Source: Saccharomyces uvarum
Lineage: Eukaryota; Ascomycota; Saccharomycetes; Saccharomycetales; Saccharomycetaceae
Assembly (NCBI GenBank): GCA_947243795.1
Contig: OX365933.1
Location: forward strand, 124,001 to 188,000
Direction of reading: 5' to 3'
Length of the DNA: 64,000 bases
The notes under the pieces are model-generated. The model made no database searches. It was not told the origin of the DNA and saw only the letters and a list, made by a program, of their open reading frames with translations. Position 1 is the stretch's first letter. Each line of letters begins with the position of its first letter. Both the position numbers and the translations under genes were made by a program. Shown here one piece after another: positions 33,868 to 46,033 of this stretch.

Positions 33868-36300
33868 TACCACGTATAATGTAATAGATCTAACGAACCC
33901 ATTTGTTGGTTAATAATTTGAATGATTTTATTGGAAGAGGTTTTGTCATTAAATCAGCAATATTTCTCTTGGTTTCGATTTAGTATACGTTTAAGTTATT
34001 ACCTGATACTTCATCTCTGAGTCTTATTGCCTTAGTACCGAAAAATATGTTTTACTAAATTTCTCTTCATTTTTAGATATAATAATACAGATTGTATATC
34101 CACTATCAGTAAATAAGCCTTTGACTATTGGATTCTTATCAAGTTCTTGTACTAGGTAACTTAGGTTGTTTAATAGCGGTATAGCTTCGCTAACTGCATG
34201 TATTTCAGCTTCTGTGGTTGAAGTACATGTTAAGGATGCTTTTGTTGATTTTCCTCCGATTACTTTCCCATTAAGTAATACTATGTTACCAATCTGAGAT
34301 CTATAATATGGTTGGTTACCGTATGAGGCATTACTTATTGTCTTTATTTTGTTTTCTCGCTTAGTAGGCTTGCTTTTGTACCATATAAGTTGCTTATCTC
34401 TAGTGTCTCATAAGTATTGGATTAACTCATATGTCATATCTAATACTTGTTTAGATAGAAAAAGTATGTGTTGTGCTAATTATAATATAGCAGATCAAAT
34501 CTAAACTTGTATCCGATATAAGATGCTAGTCCTATTAACATTCGCATTTCGTGTACCTTCGAATTGTAGTCATCTTCATCTAGTTCCGATTCTTCCTGAT
34601 TTATATAAAGTCCTGGCTGACCTGGTGCACTAATTTTCTTACACTTTGGATTTAAGGGCACGTTCAATTTAGGTAACTTATCCGTTCAAGTCTTTGCTAA
34701 ACAATATCATGTCATCTACGAATAAATAGATTGTAACTTGACTTGAACACACATGACCATCCACGTATTTCTTTCATACCACATTGATTTATTAAATTTG
34801 ACTTAATGGTTTCATACCAGTTTGCACCACTTTATTTTAGACCATAGAGCGATTTTCTTAAACGCAGTAGTTTGTTATTCATTTCTAAACGTGGTGGAGG
34901 TTTTATGTATAATTCCTCTTTGATGTCTGCATATAAGTAGGCGGACCATATGTCTAACTGTGTGACATAGTAGTCGTTGTCTAGCGCAAGTGATAGAGAT
35001 GTCATCAATGCATAATGGTGTACAGTATCGGATTGCATGCCAGAATCATATGTATCAAGATGCTGGATGTCACCTCTTGCAACAAACCTGGCTTTATGAG
35101 TACCATCACGCTTCTTATTAAATAGAAACATTGAACTTATTACCTTTTTGGGGTCTATTTGATTTTTATCATCATATTTGTCTGTATTCCAAGTGTTCAT
35201 TTTTATTAGTTGATTAACTTCTTTGTGATATGCATTAGTATATTTCACTTCTCCTTTGTTATTCTCATTATATGTGATTGCCTCATCATATCTTCAGGTC
35301 GTCTGCATTGGTTTAATCGATTTAACACTTTTTACAGCAGAAAATAGATGTATACGTTTCTTTGACTTTGGTGGTTCTAGACCACGCATGTTCTTTTCGT
35401 TTCATGTATCTCGTGATATTTTAATTTCAGTTTCAGTTTCATTATCTTCTAATGGCCTTTTCCTACGCTTGTTAGTAGTAGAAATATGAGAATCATCCAT
35501 ACCACCCAAACTGGAATTATTTTTATGTGAGTGGATAGGTGGAATTTCTTTGAGAGAATTAGTACGGTCAGGAGACTGTTCGTTGGGTAAATCAGGAAGT
35601 GGAAGATCGGCAGTAAGGAATTCTGCTGTAGGGGATTCGTGAGAGACAGTAGGTACTTTAGTAGAAATTGGACTAGTCATGCTCTGATCGAGACTTTGGG
35701 ATATGAGCTGGACTATGATCTAGATCATTTATGTTGATTTCATTGCCATCATGGTTGCTATGTTGTGATGTAGACTGTTTGTTCATACCGCCTGAAAGGC
35801 GGATTTCATTATCACCATGGTCAGGAGTAGCATTGGAGTGAGTGTCTAACTCAGTCGTGTCATCATAATCATTAGTACGATGCAGAGGGGAGATGATTCA
35901 GGATCAGAAAGTAAAGCAGATGTGGAATTTAGGGAAGAATTTTCTGGGCTAGCAATACCACCCGACTCAGTACTGTCCATGTTAGATTTATGGGGTGTAC
36001 GCGACCGTTTCTGGGTTGGAAGAAGATTAGATTCAGATATGTTAGGGTCAACTTCCTTGGGACCTCGGCATTAAACTGGTTGTTAAAGAAAGCCAGTATT
36101 TTAGTGAAGACACTGAGAATGGATTCTTCACGACGGTCGTGTAGCGGATACACCCATTGAAATCTAGTCATCTCATCAGTGAATGAGATGAAATAGGAAG
36201 GCACACTTTTCGGTAAATGGCGGATAGGGCCAAATATATCAGTATGTAAGTTGCAAGAAAAGGTTCATATGACTCTTGGTATCTTAGACGTGGTCCTTTG
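33868..36300 (-). mobile_element. Degenerate Ty1/Ty2 copia-type retrotransposon (TYB remnant)
   Basis: Reading leftward on the minus strand from about 36300, the remnants are as follows. Integrase N-side: LHTDIFGP and [10 protein letters not shown] with HDRREESIL at 36100-36250. Integrase C-terminal tail: [18 protein letters not shown] and RPLEDNETE at 35400-35640. Reverse transcriptase: [30 protein letters not shown] and [15 protein letters not shown] at 34832-35230. RNase H side: [10 protein letters not shown] and [19 protein letters not shown] at 34480-34650, and a final TKPLP-type end next to the LTR. The frames are broken by several frameshifts. Between about 36080 and 36070 the text jumps from integrase core to its C-terminal tail, so the catalytic middle is deleted. 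TYA, the 5' LTR and the protease are missing. It is inactive. Confidence 0.9.
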
Positions 36301-36869
36301 ATATGATACAACTATGTTGAAACTGAAACAAACGTACTTAATGAAGATGAGTATAAATTGAACAGGAACTAGCATACAAGGAGATGAGTGTACCTGATAA
36401 ATTATTATTAATGTTCTGAATTACGTTTGAACCATTGCGTTTCATATAAAACACACGCAGATTCCTGTTGTTTGGCATGGCAGTCTGAATAGAATTTGAG
36501 AAAATACTAACTTAAGCAGAGAACCAAACCCGAGTGTGTCAGATATAGCTCATCTCCGCGCGCGTGATAGAAGGGGTCCATTACTCAGAGATGCCGCCTT
36601 GGTTGGCAACGGTCTCAATAGTGTAGTTCTGAGCTAACCGCTCGCTCTCTCAACCTCGACTTTCCACCGCCCTTGCACGCAGCGGCGCTACCAAGAACGG
36701 CCTGACCTCGGCGGCTATTTTCTTTTCTGCGCCAAAACGCGACACCGCTTGCATCCACGTCGTTACGTACAGAAAGAACAGCAAAACAGACTGGCATAGC
36801 TAGGAGATGGGCGTTATATATATACATCATATATGTACGTATTCACAGGAGCGAAGCGGCGAGGCGCCG
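36301..36869. other. Gap between Ty relic and IGD1
   Basis: About 570 bp. The first ~200 bp are AT-rich and may be further eroded Ty sequence, with no frame recognised. From about 36540 the base composition switches to GC-rich, leading into the IGD1 3' end. Confidence 0.45.
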
Positions 36870-37041
36870 TTACTTGTCCTCAAACATGTGAAGCTGGTTG
36901 TAGATGTCCTTTTTGAAGTCCTCGTACTTGAAGGACGACTTCCTGCGTACGTCGGGCTGCAAGGCGGCGTCGCGGGGGATCCTCGTGCTGCTACTACTGT
37001 CGTTATCGAGGAACGCACTCTTGAAGATGGGCTGGTTGCTA

Positions 37042-37072
<31 letters not shown>

Positions 37073-37505
37073 CCGGCGTGTGCGAGATGGAGTCGCCCAT
37101 GTCCACGCCCGCGTGGCTCATGTCCGAGTCGTTGGTGCTTTGGTACTGCAAGTTGTGAATGGTATTCTGGAAGTCCATGGGGCCGCTGCTCCGGCGCTCA
37201 GCAGCCGGAGCCGGGGCCGGGGCCGGCATCGGGATCGGCGCGTGGTGCTCGCCGATGCTGCTTTCGCGTTCCCGGGCCTGCGCACGGGAACTGAGCGCGT
37301 CCATGTAGTTAGTGGACCGCCGTCTGAGCATGGGGGTGGGTTTCTCCTCCGTGGGGGCGGGCGCGGATGGGCCCGGGAGGTTGAAGGTGGAGACGCTGGG
37401 CGTTTCCTGCGCAGAGGGCGGCTCTTCAATGTTGAGGAAGTCCTGCGACCTAGCGTAACTCGGAGACGTGCCCGGCTGGGGTGCGTTCAAGTGACTGTTC
37501 TGCAT
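36870..37505 (-). CDS. IGD1: Igd1-like inhibitor of glycogen debranching enzyme
   Basis: From ATG 37505 the product is 211 aa (the S. cerevisiae protein is about 195). It is a hydrophilic, probably disordered protein with conserved stretches NIEEPPSAQETPSVSTFNLP, PMLRRRSTNYMDAL, RRSSGPMDFQNTIHN and KSSFKYEDFKKDIYNQLHMF. RRxS motifs suggest PKA sites. Family knowledge: Igd1 inhibits Gdb1 and so promotes glycogen build-up. Two simple-sequence expansions are visible: a Pro-Ala run (PIPMPAPAPAPAA) and a Gly-Ser run (GSGSGSGSGAS), both encoded by very GC-rich DNA. The frame extends 37 codons upstream (to 37616) through a (GT)n-encoded His-Thr run, which I regard as 5' leader. Confidence 0.9.
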
Positions 37506-37519
37506 CTTGTGTGAGTAAG

Positions 37520-37645
37520 TGTGTGTGTGTGTGTGTGTGTTTCTATATGTTACGTACTTGTACTCATCGCTTGAGGCCTGCTCGCGCAACACTTTCCCAG
37601 GCCAACAGGGTTGCATCTATATATATATATATATATATATGGATA
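37520..37645. repeat. (GT)n and (TA)n microsatellites in the IGD1 promoter
   Basis: A GT run at about 37519-37540 and a TA run at about 37617-37640 lie 15-140 bp upstream of the IGD1 start. The TA run can act as TATA element. Confidence 0.8.
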
Positions 37646-37752
37646 CGAGGATGTGTGTGGGCATGCTCACTTTTACAGCGTGCACTGAACGCAAACCGCG
37701 CTCACTCCACCCCACATCCCCCAGATCAGGGGATGCCGCGGAGAACAAGGGA

Positions 37753-38850
37753 TTATCGCTGCGCACGGGCGCGCAGCGACTGCACCACAAACTCGCACAC
37801 CAGTAATGCCCAGTGGCGCGCTTCCGCGGCATCCAGGTGCCGGAAGTCGTCGCGCACGGTGTGCCATGTGCTCGGGAACGGCAGCGGGATCGCGTGCAGC
37901 ACGGGCACGCCCGCGGCCAGGAACGGCGTGTGGTCGTCGTCGACGACCGCGCGTCCGAGCGCCAGGTAGCGGTAGTCCGTTGGGTCGAGACGCTTACGCT
38001 GGCGAGCGACCTGGGCGGCTAGCGGCGACGACTCCGACGCGGACGCGGAGCGCCGGAACAGCAGGTCGTCCTCGATCCGGTTAAGCAGCTGGTACTCCTG
38101 GTGGGAGTCCGCATGGTAGCTGGGCACCATCGGCTCGGCCTCACCGCTGCCCAGCAGGTCCATCAGCAGCAGCAGGCGCACGGACGGCATCGTGCCGTCC
38201 GCAAGCCACTGCGCTGCCAGCCGCCGGGCCCCGTAGATCGAGTCCTCGGGCCCCCACTCCTCGAGCGCCTCTTCACCGTCGAAGAACACGATCTTCACGC
38301 CCAGCGCAGAGCCCGTCACTACGGGGCCCTCCGTCTCCAGCCTGGCCTGCTCCGTCGCGCGCTCGTGGCGCGCGACATGCGCCACGAACTGCGCTACGTA
38401 CATCAGCGCGGCACACGAGGCCGCGCTGTCAATGGCGCCCACCATGCCCGCCGGTTCGATCTTGGTGTCGTAGTGCGCGGCTAACACCACGTACTCGCTG
38501 GCGTTGTTCTGCAGCGTCATGACGAGGTTGGTGAAGTTGTAGCCGTTCTCCTCGAATGGCTGCGTCTCCACGGCCCATTCGCCCGCCAGTGTCGAGTTAA
38601 AGTGCTCGACTATGAACTCGCGGACCGCGCGCGAGCCCTCGGACCCGGGAACCCGCGTCCTGTTAAACGGCAACAGCAGATTATTGCCAATGCTTCCCGG
38701 GTTATCGTCGTCGTCCAGGCTGATAGCCTCATTCAAATGCGCGGCGTGGTACGCCTCGTACGACAGCTCCCAGCCGATTGCCCTTTGTGCGCCCAGCAGT
38801 GCTAGCGCGCACACCAGACCAACTACGTGTAGACTCAGACTGTATCTCAT
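37753..38850 (-). CDS. Glutaminyl-cyclase/M28-type zinc hydrolase (YFR018C type), secretory
   Basis: From ATG 38850 the product is 365 aa (about 363 in the S. cerevisiae YFR018C gene). The N-terminus MRYSLSLHVVGLVCALALLG is a signal peptide. The M28/glutaminyl-cyclase fold shows VVLAAHYDTK, GAIDSAASCAALM (metal Asp), VFFDGEEALEEWGPEDSIYG (catalytic Glu pair), LLMDLLGSGE and DDDHTPFLAAGVPVLHAIP (metal Asp/His region), with NXT/NXS glycosylation sites. It probably forms N-terminal pyroglutamate or is a related peptidase; the yeast substrate is not established. The ORF is open 93 codons upstream, but that part has no family similarity and runs into the FAB1 promoter. Codon use is extremely G/C-ending. 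It is divergent from FAB1 (228 bp). Confidence 0.9.
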   Translation of the reverse strand: MRYSLSLHVVGLVCALALLGAQRAIGWELSYEAYHAAHLNEAISLDDDDNPGSIGNNLLLPFNRTRVPGSEGSRAVREFIVEHFNSTLAGEWAVETQPFEENGYNFTNLVMTLQNNASEYVVLAAHYDTKIEPAGMVGAIDSAASCAALMYVAQFVAHVARHERATEQARLETEGPVVTGSALGVKIVFFDGEEALEEWGPEDSIYGARRLAAQWLADGTMPSVRLLLLMDLLGSGEAEPMVPSYHADSHQEYQLLNRIEDDLLFRRSASASESSPLAAQVARQRKRLDPTDYRYLALGRAVVDDDHTPFLAAGVPVLHAIPLPFPSTWHTVRDDFRHLDAAEARHWALLVCEFVVQSLRARAQR

Positions 38851-39078
38851 TGCCACGCTCTCTCTCTCTCTCTCTTCTCTGCAGAATACAATAGGGCGCT
38901 TTAGTATGTTTTTTTTGTTTTCTCGCTTTTGGCTCCGTATGCGCATGTATGTACCTCTCGACGAACTCCAAAAACCCGCTTGAAAAGTAAATAAAGGGCC
39001 TTGGGACAAAAAATTGCGCCAATGAAGATGGCCATAACCACCTCTCTCTGCTGCACACGACACGCAAGACCGCACAGC

Positions 39079-40175
39079 ATGCCATCCGAAGAGGCCCGCG
39101 ACCCCATCCACTTCCCGGGCGGCTCGCATGCGCGCTCGCCGCCCTCAACCGCCACCTCCTCCATGCACGCCACCGATGGTGCGCAGGCCCGGCCGAACTA
39201 CATCAAGAAACCATCCCTGCACATAATGTCCACGTCCACCACGGACCTGGTCACCAACCCGATCCTGAGCGACATCTCCATACCGAAGATCAGCCCGCCC
39301 GCATCCTCGTCGGGCGCCAGCAGTGCGAGTCACGTGACCGTGACTCGCTCTGTGCACGCCAAAGCCAGCGGCAGCACCAACTCCAGCACCAGCAAGAAGG
39401 GCACGCCCGCAAAGACCACCGGCAGAGTGCCCCCCAACGCCATCAAGAGGCACCCGAGCCGCTACAAGCCCGCGCACGCGCTGCAGCTGCCCATCAAGAA
39501 CGACTCCAACCTGAAACGGTCCAGCATCTATGCGTCCAAGTCCACCGTCACGGCCATCCCCATCAGGAATAGCCGCCCAATGTCCATGCAGAACTCGTAT
39601 GCGCGCACCCCAGACAGCGACCACGACGACGGCGACGAGGCCTCCTCCATAAAGAGCGCCTCTTCTTCGCTGACCGCGTCCCTGTCCAAGAGCTTCCTGT
39701 TCGCGTTCTACAACAACCGCAAGAAGGACAAGATCGCCAACAATGGCGTGCTCTCGAAGGAGTACTGGATGAAAGACGAGAGCTCCAAGGACTGTTTCAG
39801 CTGCGGCAAGACGTTCAACACCTTCCGCAGGAAACACCACTGCAGGATATGCGGCCAGATCTTCTGCAGCAACTGCACTCTCCTGATAGACGGCGACCGG
39901 TTCGGGTGCCACGCCAAGATGAGAGTATGCCACAACTGCTACGAGCACGCAGACACGTACGAGGACTCCAGCGACGAGGAGAACGACTCCACCGTTCAAT
40001 TGAACGAGGGGCCGACCTCTCGGTCTCGCTCCCGCTCCTCAAACTCCAATTCATATTCGCATTCGCATTCGCATCTGCACCTCCTCTCACAAGACAGCCA
40101 CATCAACGCCGACCACCATCACCACCACCACGACCCGGCAGCGGCAGCAGCCAACCCGCCGCCTCCGCCGCCGCC

Positions 40176-40211
<36 letters not shown>

Positions 40212-43200
40212 CGAGGTTTACCTATTGAATGACGATGACGTGCAAAGCATCATGACCTCGGGCGAAGACTCTAAACTGTTCATCTCGACGCCGCCGCCCC
40301 CACCCAAGATGGCCATCCCGGCCACCAAGCAAGGCGGCTCGCTAGAGATCTCGTTCGATTCGGAAAACAACAGACCCTTGCATTACCAGGACGATAAGCC
40401 CGTGCGTCACCACCATCTCGAGTCCGCACCGACGAGGTACACCATCAGAGACATGGACAACATGTCGCACTACGACTCAAACTCAAACTCTACCCTGAGA
40501 CCCCACTATAGCACCAACAACAGCACCATTACCGTCAATAACACCACTAACACCACCCCGAACAACCACAGCAACCCCACGCATTCTTTGAGAAGATCGC
40601 TGTTCCACTACGTAAGCAACAGCAGCATCAACAAGGACAATTCCAATAGCTCGGCTAGTCTTAGTAAACCCGCCTCGTCCACCCAATCCTCTCCCATGCT
40701 GGACCCCGCTAATCGTATCATCGGAAACTATGCCCATAGAAACTACAAGTTTAAATTCAACTACAACTCGAATGACCCCTCGCAGCCAAACGGCGCTAGC
40801 GACAATATCAATATCACCAACGATAACAATATCAACAACAGTATCAATATCAACAACAACAACAAAAACAACAGTAGTGGTGGTGGTAATGGTATTGGTG
40901 GCAGCAGTAACACCACTACAAACAATAATAGCACCACTTTCACACTAAACAGAAAGAAAAAAAACCCATTGACAAAGTCCAAATCTACGTCCACTTATCA
41001 GGAATACCCCTTGAACGAGGAAGACTCCTCCGAGGACGAGGGCTCCATGTCCATATACTCTGTACTGAATGATGTCCATAAAACAGATAACCCAATCAGA
41101 TCGATGAGGAATTCTACCAAGTCTTTCCAGAGAGCGCAAGCCTCGCTGCAGAGAATGAGATTTAGAAGGAAAAGTAAAAGCAAACATTTCCCCAGTAACT
41201 CCAAATGTTCCATTTATAGAGACCTTAATTTCTTAACTAACAGTACGCCCAATTTGCTCTCTGTGGTGAGTGACGACAACCTATACGATTGTTCTTCACC
41301 TTTGCAAGATAAGACTTCTTCATCTGCCGTCAGCGGAAACAATGATAGGAAATATAGCAACGGCGACAGTAGTAACAACAACAGCACTAGTAGTAGCAAC
41401 GTCAACTCCGATCCTTGGAAAAGGATCGCTAGTATATCAGGGTTCAAGTTGAAAAAGGATAAGAAAAGAGAGTTGAACGAAGTGTCTCTTTTGCATATGC
41501 ATGCACTACTAAAACAACTTTTCAACGACCAAGAGATTTCTAACCCTCAAGAATGGATAACTCTACTGGATGGCGCCTTGCGCAAAGTGCTAAGAACAAT
41601 TTTGAACGCAAGAGAGCTGAATACACTGGACTACAGACAAACGTACGTGAAAATAAAGAGAATCAGTGGGGGATCCCCTCAAAGTTCGGAATATATTGAT
41701 GGGATGGTCTTTTCAAAGGCATTGCCCTCAAAGACCATGCCACGTCTTTTGAAAAATCCAAGGATTCTATTAATCATGTTCCCCCTGGAATACCAAAAGA
41801 ACAACAACCACTTCCTAAGCATAGATTCTGTTTTCAGGCAAGAGCGTGAATACTTGGATAAACTCGTCTCCAGGTTGAAATCTCTAAATCCAGATATTAT
41901 TTATGTGGGCGCCAATGTGAGTGGGTATGCGTTGGAATTATTGAATGATTCCAGAATTGTCGTACAGTTTAACATGAAACCGCAAGTAATTGAAAGAATT
42001 GCCAAATTAACGGAGGCAGATATTGCCATTTCTGTGGATAAGTTGGCAACCAATATCAAGATGGGTGAGTGTGAAACTTTCGAAGTCAAAACCTATATTT
42101 ACGGTAATATTAGTAAGACGTACACTTTTCTTCGTGGTTGCAATCCAGAACTGGGAGGCACGATTCTATTAAGAGGTGATAATCTTGACAACTTAAGAAA
42201 AATCAAACAGGTTTCTGAATTCATGGTCTACGCAATTTTTTCATTGAAATTGGAAAGTTCGTTTTTTAACGATAATTTTATTCAACTCTCCACAGATGTT
42301 TACTTGAAAAGAATGGAATCCAAAAAATTGCAAACTGTCAAAGGTTATTTTGCAGATTTCTTAATTAAATTCAATAATAGAATTTTGACTGTGTCGCCAA
42401 CGGTGGATTTCCCTATCCCCTTCCTTTTGGCAAAGGCCAGAGGGTTAGAAAATAATCTAATGCAAAGGATCAACCAATATGAAAGTGAAGCTGATTTGGA
42501 TTCGCAAACTCGACTGGATATGCTACAAGGTTTAGAATCCACCATCACGAAAAAACATTTAGGAAATTTAATAAAATTTCTACACGAAACGGAAATCGAA
42601 ACTTTGGAGCTAGAATTCCAAAAGAGAAGTCGTCAATGGGAAGTTTCATATTCTTCATCGTATAATTTACTCGGTACTGGATCACACCAATCCATAACAG
42701 TACTTTATTCAATGGTTTCGACAAAGACCGCCACACCTTGCGTTGGTCCTCAAATTGTTACTATTGACTTTTTTTGGGATAGTGATATTTCCATTGGGCA
42801 GTTTATCGAAAATGTCGTGGGCACCGCATGGTATCCCTGTCAGCAAGGTTGTAATGGCTTGTATCTAGATCATTACAGAAGTTACGTTCATGGCTCAGGG
42901 AAAGTGGATGTCTTGATCGAAAAGTTCCAAACCAGATTACCCAAATTAAAAGATATAATTCTCACTTGGAGTTACTGTAAGAAATGTGGGACGTCCACTC
43001 CTATTTTACAGATCAGTGAAAAGACGTGGAATTATTCCTTTGGTAAATATTTAGAGGTTATGTTTTGGAGTTACAAAGATAGTGTGGCAGGGATTGGAAA
43101 ATGTCCGCATGATTTCACCAAAGATCACGTTAAGTATTTCGGCTACAATGACCTGGTAGTTCGGTTGGAGTATTCTGATTTGGAGGTTCATGAATTAATA

Positions 43201-45915
43201 ACACCACCACGTAAAATAAAATGGAAACCCCATATCGATATCAAATTGAAAGTGGAGTTATATTATAAAATATTGGAAAAGATCAACAATTTCTATGGAA
43301 GTGTTTTAAACCGTTTGGAACGTATTAAATTGGACAGTATGAGTAGAGATAAAGTTCTTAGTGGACAGGCTAAAATTGTTGAATTGAAAAATAATGCCAC
43401 AGAGGAGCAAAAACTAATGCTGCAGGGCTTGGATACTTTCTACGGTGATAGCCCTTGTGATCAGCATTTGCCACTGAACCTGGTTATCAAATCTCTCTAC
43501 GATAAAGCTGTTAACTGGGACTCTACGTTTGCAATATTCGCAAAAAGCTATTTGCCTTCTGAAACTGATATTAGCCGTATCACAGCTAAACAATTGAAAA
43601 AACTATTCTATGACTCTTCGAGAAAGGAAAGTGAAGACAAAAAATCTCTTTATGATGAAAAGATAAAGGCTATCGAACATGAAAGGATCGAACACCCTTC
43701 GGACGAATTGAAAGATATTGGGAAATCTAAAACGGATGACAAGGACGCGAGTGACAATACTGACACGAAGAACGAGCCACAGAATGAAATTATTCCAAAC
43801 ATTTTTAAAGATGCTATCCCAATTATTCCGGTAAGTGGTACTAACCATGTGACAGTTACACCCTCTGCATCTTCTATTTGTTCTTCTTCGACCCCTCAAG
43901 CAGATGATCGTCCGTCAATGAGCAGAAGTGCAACAGGTACATCTATGACCTATGACAAAACTAATAGACCTAATATAAGGAAAATGAGCAGCGATAGTAG
44001 TCTATTTGGATTAGCATCGCTCGCTACAGAATATAGTAAAAATAACAAGGTGGGTAAGCTAGCCACATTTTTCGATCAAATGCATTTCGATGCTTTATCC
44101 AAGGAATTTGAACTGGAACGTGAAAGAGAAAGATTACAACTCAATAAGGATAAATATCAAGCCATAAGGCTACAGACATCGACACCGATCGTAGAAATTT
44201 ATAAAAACGTTAAAGATGCCGTTGATGAACCACTTCACTCTAGAAGTTCAGGGAATGTTGTGGCAGCTCCAAATGTGAAAGGTCCAGAAGTTCCAATAGG
44301 AGAACATTCCCGGAACAGCCACTCCAATCCTCCCAATTTGGATCAAAATTTGGAAACTGAATTGGAGAACTCTATTAGCCAATGGGGAGAGAATATATTA
44401 AACCCTTCTGCAAAGACTAACGCCACTACGCAGGCGATTCCTAAGCCGATGGTTAGAGAAGCATCAGACAATCCAAAGTCGGAACCCCTTCCGCCTGTGA
44501 TAACAGCAACAACCGTCAATAAGGTGCAATCTACGCCACAACCAGAAAAGTCGCTATTGATGAAAACTTTAAGCAATTTCTGGGCTGATAGGTCTGCATA
44601 TTTATGGAAACCTCTTGTTTATCCAACTTACCTCACGGAACATGTCTTTACTGACAGCGACGTTATAATTCGGGAGGATGAACCAAGTTCCTTGATCGCA
44701 TTTTGTTTGAGCACTTCAGACTATAGAAATAAAATGATGAATTTGAATGCTCAGCAACAACATCAACAAACAGCAGAACCTGTCACGTCTAAAGTGGGGG
44801 AGAACACGGGAGGGAATTCCCAAAACCTGGATCCTTCTGTTAATATTTCCCCTTCGGTTTCTCGTACTTCCCGTAATAAAGGAAAGGATTCCGAAATTTC
44901 CTCTGTTGTCACCGCAAAGGATGGTTTGATTAGCACTTACTCCATTGACGGTGGACATGATAAGACACCACAAGCATCACAAACACATTCACAGCCTAAT
45001 CTAGATGATCTTCAAGAATTAGAAAGAACCATGACTAAAAAGACAGCCACACATTTAAGATATCAGTTTGAAGAAGGACTAACAGTTATGTCATGTAAGA
45101 TCTTTTTCACCGAACATTTCGACGTCTTCAGGAAGATTTGTGATTGTCAAGATAGCTTTATTCAAAGTTTATCAAGATGTGTTAAGTGGGACTCTAACGG
45201 TGGTAAAAGTGGAAGCGGGTTTTTAAAAACTTTGGATGATAGATTCATTATAAAGGAACTGTCACACGCAGAGTTAGAAGCGTTTATTAAGTTCGCGCCA
45301 AGTTATTTTGAATATATGGCGCAAGCAATGTTCCACGATTTACCAACGACTTTGGCTAAGGTGTTTGGATTTTATCAAATTCAAGTGAAAAGTTCTATAT
45401 CGAGCTCTAAAAGTTATAAGATGGACGTTATCATTATGGAGAATTTGTTTTACGAGAAGAAGACAACGAGAATATTTGATTTGAAAGGTTCTATGAGAAA
45501 TAGACATGTTGAGCAAACGGGTAAAGCCAACGAAGTTTTATTGGATGAAAACATGGTGGAGTATATTTACGAATCACCCATCCATGTCCGTGAATACGAT
45601 AAAAAGCTTCTGAGGGCTTCTGTCTGGAATGACACGCTATTCTTGGCCAAGATGAATGTCATGGATTACTCTTTAGTCATTGGTATTGACAACGAAGGGT
45701 ATACTTTGACGGTGGGTATCATCGATTTTATTAGAACGTTTACGTGGGACAAAAAATTAGAAAGTTGGGTCAAAGAAAAAGGCTTAGTTGGTGGAGCCAG
45801 TGTAATCAAACAGCCTACGGTTGTTACACCTAGACAATATAAGAAACGTTTCAGAGAAGCAATGGAAAGGTATATTCTAATGGTTCCTGATCCATGGTAC
45901 AGAGAAGGAAATTGA
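39079..45915 (+). CDS. FAB1: PtdIns3P 5-kinase Fab1
   Basis: From ATG 39079 the product is 2278 aa, the same length as S. cerevisiae Fab1. The N-terminal ~210 residues are disordered. A FYVE zinc finger follows at about 235-295 (WMKDESSKDCFSCGKTFNTF, then RRKHHCRICG). Low-complexity segments include a His run, a Pro-Gln run and Asn-rich stretches to about 750. A CCT/TCP1-like domain that binds Vac14-Fig4 lies at about 880-1060 (VGANVSGYALELL, GNISKTYTFLRGCNPELGGT), then the Cys-rich CCR region. The C-terminal PIPK kinase domain (about 1990-2265) includes KTLDDRFIIKEL, DLKGSMRNRHV and MDYSLVIGI. It makes PtdIns(3,5)P2 on the vacuole. The first ~1.7 kb is GC-rich with C/G-ending codons; the rest is AT-rich, a sharp switch within one gene. 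An in-frame ATG at 39001 is not preferred. Confidence 0.97.
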
Positions 45916-46033
45916 TGTATACATACATACATATTAGTTCATGAGTTTGTAAACCATTATGCATTTTACTACCAATAGATAATGCTTCAAAGGCTCCAAA
46001 AAATTAAAAAGGGTAAAAATTAAAAAAGAAATG

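Noticed and set aside
36807-37514. 235-aa plus-strand ORF opposite IGD1
   Set aside because: The same GC-driven shadow effect; IGD1 on the minus strand has the conserved motifs.
39001-39078. 26-codon upstream extension of FAB1
   Set aside because: The ATG at 39079 gives exactly the family length and N-terminus.
38851-39129. N-terminal extension of the YFR018C-type protein (93 codons)
   Set aside because: It precedes a clear signal peptide at 38850, overlaps the FAB1 start and reads through a GA-repeat, so it is promoter/leader DNA.
39145-39999. 284-aa minus-strand ORF opposite the FAB1 N-terminus
   Set aside because: A shadow frame created by the high GC content of FAB1; the composition (Val/Ala/Gly) has no domain, and the FAB1 strand is clearly conserved.
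36600-40800. Horizontal transfer as the origin of the GC-rich island
   Set aside because: IGD1, YFR018C and FAB1 are collinear orthologues, and FAB1 crosses the composition boundary within one intact gene.
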